From assembly GCF_964656455.1 (NCBI RefSeq), contig NC_135714.1:80708403-80772402 (forward strand): a stretch of DNA of 64,000 bases. Reading direction: 5' to 3'. Shown here in pieces: positions 58,301 through 64,000 of the stretch. The position numbers were made by a program, and so were the translations under genes. The stretch comes from Halichoerus grypus (taxonomy: Eukaryota > Chordata > Mammalia > Carnivora > Phocidae). The stretch's first letter is position 1; each line of letters begins with the position of its first letter. The notes below the pieces were generated by a model. That model searched no databases. It had not been told where the DNA came from and was given only the letters and a program-made list of their open reading frames with translations.

Positions 58301-59384
58301 GTTAGGGAGGGAGCAAGATGGACCTCAGAAAGGGATGGCTCAGGGTAATATGAGACCCCAAGCTTGGAATTCTTGGTAAAAATATCCATGCTGCAAACCT
58401 GGTGCAGAAGCAGCTAAGAGCTGCTGGACCTGAACAGGACAATGCAGACAGAGCATGGTCTGGGCTGTGAACAGATGACTAACAACCAATGGCTTTTCTT
58501 CCACCTGACTGATGCCCTGGCACTGCAGAAGACTCCAGAACTATGAACAGCCCCGGGTAGGTTGGAGTCAGCTCCAAGAATGAACAAGATCAAATTTCCA
58601 CAGACCTGGTGGAATGATGGTGGTGGGGTTCAGCATCAGGAAGTACCTTGATAGAAAACATTTTTGCACCTCTGGATCTGTGAACTGAGATTCACAAGGC
58701 ACTATACTTGTATCATTGGAAAAGAGAAAAGTACCAAGATCACTTCTTAGTTTCAAACGAATCATAGTGGCTATGACGACAGGCTCTTTCAAATCACAAG
58801 CTGAAATGACATGCTAGGGAAGCTTAAGTGATAGGGCTTTAAAGTAAGGCAGACAAATAACTGTCTTGCAGTCAGGCCCCCCACCCCCACTGGAATGAAT
58901 CTGGAAGGTCATTTGGGATATTAGCAGTTCATGCCATTGTGTTGTCATGTCACCATGGATCCCTACCGCAGTCCTATACCATTCTGGTGACTCAGCTACT
59001 CTTTGTAGCTGCTATTCCTGCTATTCCATTCTCTCCATTGTCTTTCTTAGCTTTTGCCATTCCTGGTTTCTGACTACTCTTGGGTTTTATTGTCTCATGG
59101 CTTCTGATTATCGCCTTTTCTCTGGGTGTTTGTTTGGTTGTTCTTTTCATTTTCTGAATTCTGCCCCCATAATAAACTGCTGACCTACTCGGTGTGTTAC
59201 ACACTCAGCCTTTGTGAAAGAGGATACTGGTCCATTCATTCAGTTATACAGCCACCTCTGGTCAACGGAGCACTCACACCTGTATCATCTCTGCTGCCGC
59301 CAGCGCTATGTGTTCTTGAACCCTTCTGAGCCTACCTCAACGAGGAGAGTTTTAGGGACGGACTCTTTGAAAATAATAATAGTA
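55376..59384. other. 4 kb SINE-free intergenic stretch, mostly unassigned
   Basis: No Can-SINE in this interval. 55.99-56.62 kb is GC-richer and holds a 208-codon open frame on the minus strand, listed separately. No splice-supported exon, RNA gene or known repeat could be assigned; old LTR material is possible around 59100-59250. Confidence 0.45.
55994..56620 (-). other. Unassigned 208-codon open frame (longest in the window)
   Basis: The longest open frame in the window. The predicted peptide starts MRCFRHLQWVSHICSPTHPD, is Ser/His/Arg-rich and has no recognised domain, signal peptide or membrane helix. The opposite strand is also open over 89 codons, as expected of moderately GC-rich non-coding DNA. 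A further 65-codon open frame follows directly (55994-55797). I do not recognise the protein. An old retroelement or LTR origin, or chance, is as likely as a gene. Confidence 0.2.
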
Positions 59385-59595
59385 ATATCTCACACTTACG
59401 GAGTGCTGACTGTGGGCTGGACGTTGTTCCAAGTGCTTTACAGTTAGTCTGTTCTAACCTCTGAATAAAATTCCCATTTGACAGATAAGGAAGCTAATAT
59501 GGTGAGAGGCGAGCAGTATTTCCAAGGTCACATGGCCGGTAAGCAGCAGAGCTAGGATTCTACCCAGGCAGTCTGGCTTTTACCCACTACATTTC
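59385..59595 (-). mobile_element. MIR, nearly full length
   Basis: Reverse MIR order: GGACGTTGTTCCAAGTGCTT, CCCATTTGACAGATAAGGAA, AAGGTCACATGGCCGGTAAG, CTACCCAGGCAGTCTGGCTT. Confidence 0.93.
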
Positions 59596-59749
59596 CGATC
59601 TGACTGAATTTAAAGAAGCCTACGCTGGAGCTACTGCACGCAGCAGAGGGGCTAGCTGACGACTAACGCCTCAAATTCTGGGCTCATAGTGGAGAGTTAT
59701 AATTGGGAAGCAGCTGCCCGGCCAAGGATTATGTTTTCTGGTCCCCCCC

Positions 59750-59871
59750 TTTTTTTTAAATAAAATTAGTTTATTTATTTTAAGTAGGCCCCACGCCCAG
59801 CTTGGGGCTTGAACTCACGACCCTGAGATTAAGAGCCACATGCTCCACTGACTGAACCAACCAGGCACCCC
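59750..59871 (-). mobile_element. tRNA-Lys-type short SINE inside an LTR
   Basis: Reverse orientation, with CCAGCTTGGGGCTTGAACTC. Target duplication TGTTTTCTGGTTC-like (TGTTTTCTGGTCC / TGTTTTCTAGTTC). Confidence 0.93.
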
Positions 59872-60215
59872 TGTTTTCTAGTTCCTTTGAATCTAATCAA
59901 GAGCCTATGACTGGTTCTTGCCAATGTGAACATAAGTGATGTGTTTCACATTCATGTCAGAGAGGTTAGTGTCTGGTGTGCTTTCCTCATGCTCTATTCC
60001 CCTTCCATGGAAACCTTGGAATCCACCTATTTAAGATGGTAGTTCCATAAGATGGAAAGTGCCTGGTTCTCTGACTGACCACTTGGAGAAGAATTGCCTA
60101 GGAGAGCTGTCCGATCAGCAACATCTACAAAACTTTGCAAGTGGGAGAAATAAACTTTCATGGACTGAGATTTGGGGGTTGTTATGGCAGTTAGCCTAAT
60201 TTGACACAACATGTA
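59872..60215 (+). mobile_element. MLT1-type (MaLR) LTR fragment
   Basis: GAAATAAACTTTCATGGACT followed by GAGATTTGGGGGTTGTTATG and CAGTTAGCCTAATTTGACAC is the usual poly(A)-site to end segment of these LTRs. The left part is split by the SINE at 59750. Confidence 0.7.
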
Positions 60216-60587
60216 AGCATGAATTTCTTGACTAAAATTTGTAAATTTGTCTATAAATGCATGGTTGAGATGTTCTAACCATATAAATGTTTTAGACGTT
60301 GATGTTATATGACCTAAATAAACAGTTTTAACAAAGGCTCTGGGAAGAAAAGGTTAACTCTTTACTGATCTTTACTAAAGATTAATACCTTCTAGCACTA
60401 ATTCACTCTTCTCTTCTGCATGTGTGGCTATATATGCAAATATTGTTGTATGCTGGGGCATCTTTCTCTGGACCTCCTAGAATTATCATGTGCATAATCA
60501 TGGTCATCCATTGGGAAATACTGTGAGCTGCTTCCACATTTCCTGAATCTAGATTCTGATAGATCTGATTGAGATTATATTTCTCAA

Positions 60588-60955
60588 TATTATGGGCTGA
60601 ACTGTTTCCCCCAAAATTCATATATTGAAGTCCTAACCCCCTGGTACTTCAGAATGTGACTGTGCTTGGAGATAGGGTCTTTAAAGAGGAAATTAAGGTA
60701 AAATGAGATTCTGTGGATGGGCCCTAATGTAACAAGACTGGTGTCCTTATAAGAGATGAGGACACAGACAACACAGACCAAGGGGTGACTGTGAGGATTC
60801 AACAAGAAGGTGGTCATCTGCAAGCCAAGGAGAGAGTGGTCTCAGAAGAAACCAAACCTGACAACATCTTGATCTTGGACTTCTAATCTCCAGAACTGTG
60901 AGAAAATAAACTCTGTGAGTGATATTTTGTTATGGCAGCCCTAGCAAACTAGTAC
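60588..60955 (+). mobile_element. MLT1 (MaLR) LTR
   Basis: TATGGGCTGAACTGTTTCCC, AAAATTCATATATTGAAGTC, GGAGATAGGGTCTTTAAAG, TGGTGTCCTTATAAGAGATG, CTCCAGAACTGTGAGAAAAT and GCAGCCCTAGCAAACTAGTA are MLT1 landmarks in order over its full length. Confidence 0.93.
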
Positions 60956-61500
60956 TTTCCAAAAGGCTCTTTGCTCCTCAGAATTAAGATTCTGCTTCTT
61001 TTAATCTCCTAAATCATCACAGGTATAATCTTGCACAGTGTGGGTAGGATTTTTATGTGTGAGTCAATCTCTAAATATTGTGAACACAAAGCTTTTTTAA
61101 ATTTTACCAATTCCATGGCCAAGAGCACTTTTCTAGCATCCTACAAAATCCCTGTGTGTTAGAAGTTGTTCCTTTATTTTCTGAATTCAGACAGATAATC
61201 CGACTCTTCAATTAAGTCAGGAATATCCCACCAAGCTGATAGCAGTTCAATCTTTTAATATCACTAAGAGAAAAATTCTTTCAATAATCTCACAAATTCA
61301 TTAAGCATTTTTTTTCCTAAGTGAAAAAGAAGATAGAGATCTGATTATGGTAAATATTTTTCTTCAATATTCAAAACTATGAGGAGCACAACATGGTTTT
61401 GCTGGGGACCTCTATTTTTGTTTATTTTAAGGAAGCCTTAGAAGAGCAGTTTCACTAATATCAGACTTTTCAAAGAGCCCTCTAAAAGCGTTTTATGGTT
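60956..61500. other. Intergenic sequence with no recognised feature
   Basis: AT-rich, nothing supportable. Confidence 0.45.
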
Positions 61501-61704
61501 GGGGCGCCTGGGTGGCTCAGTCGGTTGAGCATCCAATGCTTGATTTTGGCTCAGGTCATGGTCTCAGGGTGTGAGACTGAGTCTCTCATCAGTCTCTGTA
61601 CTCAGTGGGGAGTCTGTTTCTTTCTCTCTCTCTCTCTCCCTCTGCTCCTCCCCTTGCTTATGCTCTCACGCTCTCAAATAAATAGATGAAATCTTAAAAA
61701 AAAG
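61501..61704 (+). mobile_element. Can-SINE, older subfamily
   Basis: Head GGGGCGCCTGGGTGGCTCAG, with GTGTGAGACTGAGTCTCTCA in the middle and an ATAGATGAAATCTT end. Confidence 0.94.
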
Positions 61705-61928
61705 TTTTTGGTTATGTCCTATTCAGTTTTTATAAATTATAGAACCAAGTATTTATAGATAATACCAATGTTTTAAACATGATAAAATGACGTAAGGATT
61801 TGGAATCCTATGCTGTTTATCATTGTAAAAAATAACAGAATACATGGCGAAAACAATGATAAAAATATAAACTTACTTAGGAATCCTTAGAGATGCATTA
61901 CTAATATTCTTGTTGTAAAGACTATTAT

Positions 61929-62035
61929 TTTTTTAAGTTTATTTTTTTAGTAATCTCTACACCCAATGTGGGGCTTGAACTCATGACCCCCAAATCAAGA
62001 GTTGCATGCTCTTCCAACTGAACCAGACAGGCACC
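61929..62035 (-). mobile_element. tRNA-Lys-type short SINE
   Basis: Reverse orientation, with CCCAATGTGGGGCTTGAACT. Target duplication TGTAAAGACTATTATT / TGTAAAGCCTATTATT. Confidence 0.94.
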
Positions 62036-62718
62036 CCTGTAAAGCCTATTATTGAAAAAAAACTTGCTTAAATGTGCCAAGTGTTTGGGAAGAAATATGG
62101 TTTAACTGTAAGACAAGGAAAGAGCACTGTTGCATTATTCAATTACATTATTCATTTTCATGCTGATGAGATTGGACTAAAGCAAAGTAGATAGCTTATG
62201 CAATCCCAGGTTGCACATTGACACTTTGAATTATCAGGAGACACTTGATTAAGCACCATCACACTGTCACACTGGCCATTCTCACACAGCAGCTGTACTC
62301 ACAGCTGGATGAAGTGGCATTCTCACAAAGGCATTCTGACCTTGGTAGCATGTCTGACCTCTCCTTTGAGCCTCCTCTGCTAGCTTCTGTAGATCTCACC
62401 TCTCGCACTGCTCTTGGACATGCCCAGAATGGAGCTGAAATGGAGTCCTGCCATAAATCAAGGTCCATGAATGGATACTATAAATTTCCTGATTTATACG
62501 CTACGTGGTGTGTGTTCCTTTGAGGGACATAAAGCTTTGCAAATAGAGTAACTAGAAGGCATGATAGAGAAGGACCATTTTGCTTCCTAAGAAAACAGTA
62601 GAAATCAGTAAGCTTGTTTCTCGTGAGTATACCACCAAGCAGTGCCAAAGGGCAGCTGTAGAGGGCCTTGGAAGAAGCTTGGCTCAGCTATCAGAGAAGC
62701 TGATAAATTTATCAAACA
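62036..62718. other. Intergenic sequence with no recognised feature
   Basis: A 92-codon open frame (62245-62523) starts MIKHHHTVTLAILTQQLYSQ. I do not recognise it and see no supporting signals. Confidence 0.4.
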
Positions 62719-62916
62719 GGGTGCCTGGGTGGCTTAGTTGTTAAGCGTTTGCCTTCAGCTCAGGTCATGATCCCAGGGTCCTGGGATCGAGCCCCGCATC
62801 AGGCTCCCTGCTCAGCAGGAAGCCAGCTTCTCCCTCTCCCACTCCCCCTGCTTGTGTTCCCTCTCTCGCTCTGTCTCTCTCTCTGTCAAATAAATAAATA
62901 AAATCTTTTAAAAAAA
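62719..62916 (+). mobile_element. Can-SINE, young
   Basis: Near consensus (GGGTGCCTGGGTGGCTTAG). Flanks AAATTTATCAAACAG / AAATTTATCAATCAAACAG. Confidence 0.95.
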
Positions 62917-62934
62917 TTTATCAATCAAACAGAT

Positions 62935-63848
62935 GCTTGTCTTTCATTTCCAACCTGGTTTGGTGGAGTGTAGTTGTCTTTCCTGTCATCTACTTGGAAG
63001 GTATGACAAACCATTCTGGTAATTTGAGCCCAAAGTGAAAGATGTAAAAGAATTGTACTTCCCCTTGCTTCTTTCCTGGGCTTCTGTCTTTGCTAAAAAG
63101 GTTGCCATGAACGTAAGTTATTTCCTTGTATATAAATTTTAGATGGGTAATCCAATCTCTACCTTTTAGATCCCGCTAGCCTGTAGATGACATGTTACTT
63201 CCACAGTTCAGATAATAAATAAAGTTCAGAATCTGCAATGTGACTTTGGTGTTAATACATATGTCACATATTCCACAATTTATGGATATTTGTCTATTTC
63301 TAATCACTCAAAGATTTCACTTTTTAAAAATTTATCACAAGCACTCCAGACAGAACACGAGAATGGTGCTGACTATACACTACATCTCCAAATCCACTTC
63401 TTTAAAAAAAAAAAAAATCACTTTTAGTTCAACTTGTATGGGTAATCAATCTTAGACCAGTCTTATAATACTTTGAAGAATATGTCAGCAGAAATAAATT
63501 CAAGCAACTCTTCAGTATCTCTTGCTGCCCCAAAGGGTTAGCAGATGATGCCACTTGACATATTAATTTGTTAAACAGTATTGAGGGAAACTAGACTGGA
63601 ACGTGGAACACATATTTCAAATTAAACTTTGTAGTGCTTGGTTGATATTTATCTGAGGCATTGCATTTTCGAGTTGTATTAGCACAGAATTTGAGTCAAT
63701 TAATTCTGAGGCTGACTTGTACCTGAAACATGCGTTTTCCATGAAAAGTAGTGAAGATGATCCCAGGAGTTTGCTAGGCTTTTAAGTTCAGTACTCTTTC
63801 TTAGACACTATTTTTTAGAAATGCAGGTTGAAAAATTCCCATCTTAAA
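62935..63848. other. Intergenic sequence with no recognised feature
   Basis: Nothing supportable. A poly(A) run occurs near 63404. Confidence 0.45.
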
Positions 63849-64000
63849 ACTTTTTTTTTTAAGATTTTATTTATTTATTTGACAGAGAGAGACACAGCGA
63901 GAGAGGGAACACAAGCGGGGGGAGTGGGAGAGGGAGAAGCAGGATTCCGGCAGAGCAGGGAGCCCGATGTGGGGCTTCATCCCAGAACCCTGGGATCATG
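63849..64000 (-). mobile_element. Can-SINE cut by the window edge
   Basis: Reverse orientation, near consensus. The tRNA head lies beyond 64000. Confidence 0.95.

Noticed and set aside
1..64000. CRISPR arrays, operons, bacterial promoters or phage genes
   Set aside because: The sequence is vertebrate nuclear DNA. The regular repeats are SINE tails and microsatellites.

Overview
The window is mammalian nuclear DNA from a carnivore. It is packed with tRNA-Lys-derived Can-SINEs (about 48 recognisable copies or fragments) in the form that opens GGGGCGCCTGGGTGGCTCAG and ends in (TAAA)n-ATCTT-poly(A). The canid form (GGGATCCCTGGGTGGCGCAG) and the felid body are both absent, so I infer an arctoid caniform (bear, seal or mustelid group). 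The species cannot be fixed from sequence alone.

One protein-coding gene is certain: EIF4E, the mRNA cap-binding translation initiation factor, on the minus strand. Its CpG-island promoter lies near 28.15-29.56 kb. The first coding exon holds only six codons (MATVEP, 29166-29149) and ends at a GTGAGT donor. Intron 1 is about 24.8 kb, and exon 2 (4340-4234) encodes residues 7-41 plus two bases of codon 42. Intron 2 runs off the left edge, so exons 3 onward (the cap-binding core) are outside. The promoter carries a poly(C) element matching the eIF4E basal element, a CACGTG E-box about 75 bp upstream of the inferred start, a CCAAT box, and a degenerate CACGCG motif where a second E-box would be expected.

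Layout: 1-4233 is intron 2, with a nearly full-length Tigger1 DNA transposon (774-3094) and an ancient L2 remnant. 4341-29148 is intron 1, with SINEs, old L1 pieces, MIRs and two hAT-type MITEs. 28.15-29.56 kb is the CpG island. From 29.6 to 64.0 kb is the upstream intergenic region with no gene I can support. It holds many SINEs, a broken gammaretrovirus-like pol relic split by an L1 that is itself split by two SINEs (39.2-44.1 kb), a MER5A-like MITE, MLT1-type LTRs near 60 kb and MIR/L2 relics. By human synteny the next gene to the right would be METAP1, but nothing of it is seen here.

Apart from the EIF4E exons, every open reading frame is either inside a repeat, inside the GC-rich island, or unrecognised. 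The points most worth a second look are the promoter motif changes, three SINE-into-SINE nests, two places where successive SINEs reused the same target site, the layered ERV/L1/SINE locus, a candidate cryptic EIF4E exon at 14.6-14.7 kb, and an unassigned 208-codon ORF at 56 kb. I found no evidence of a new biological system.
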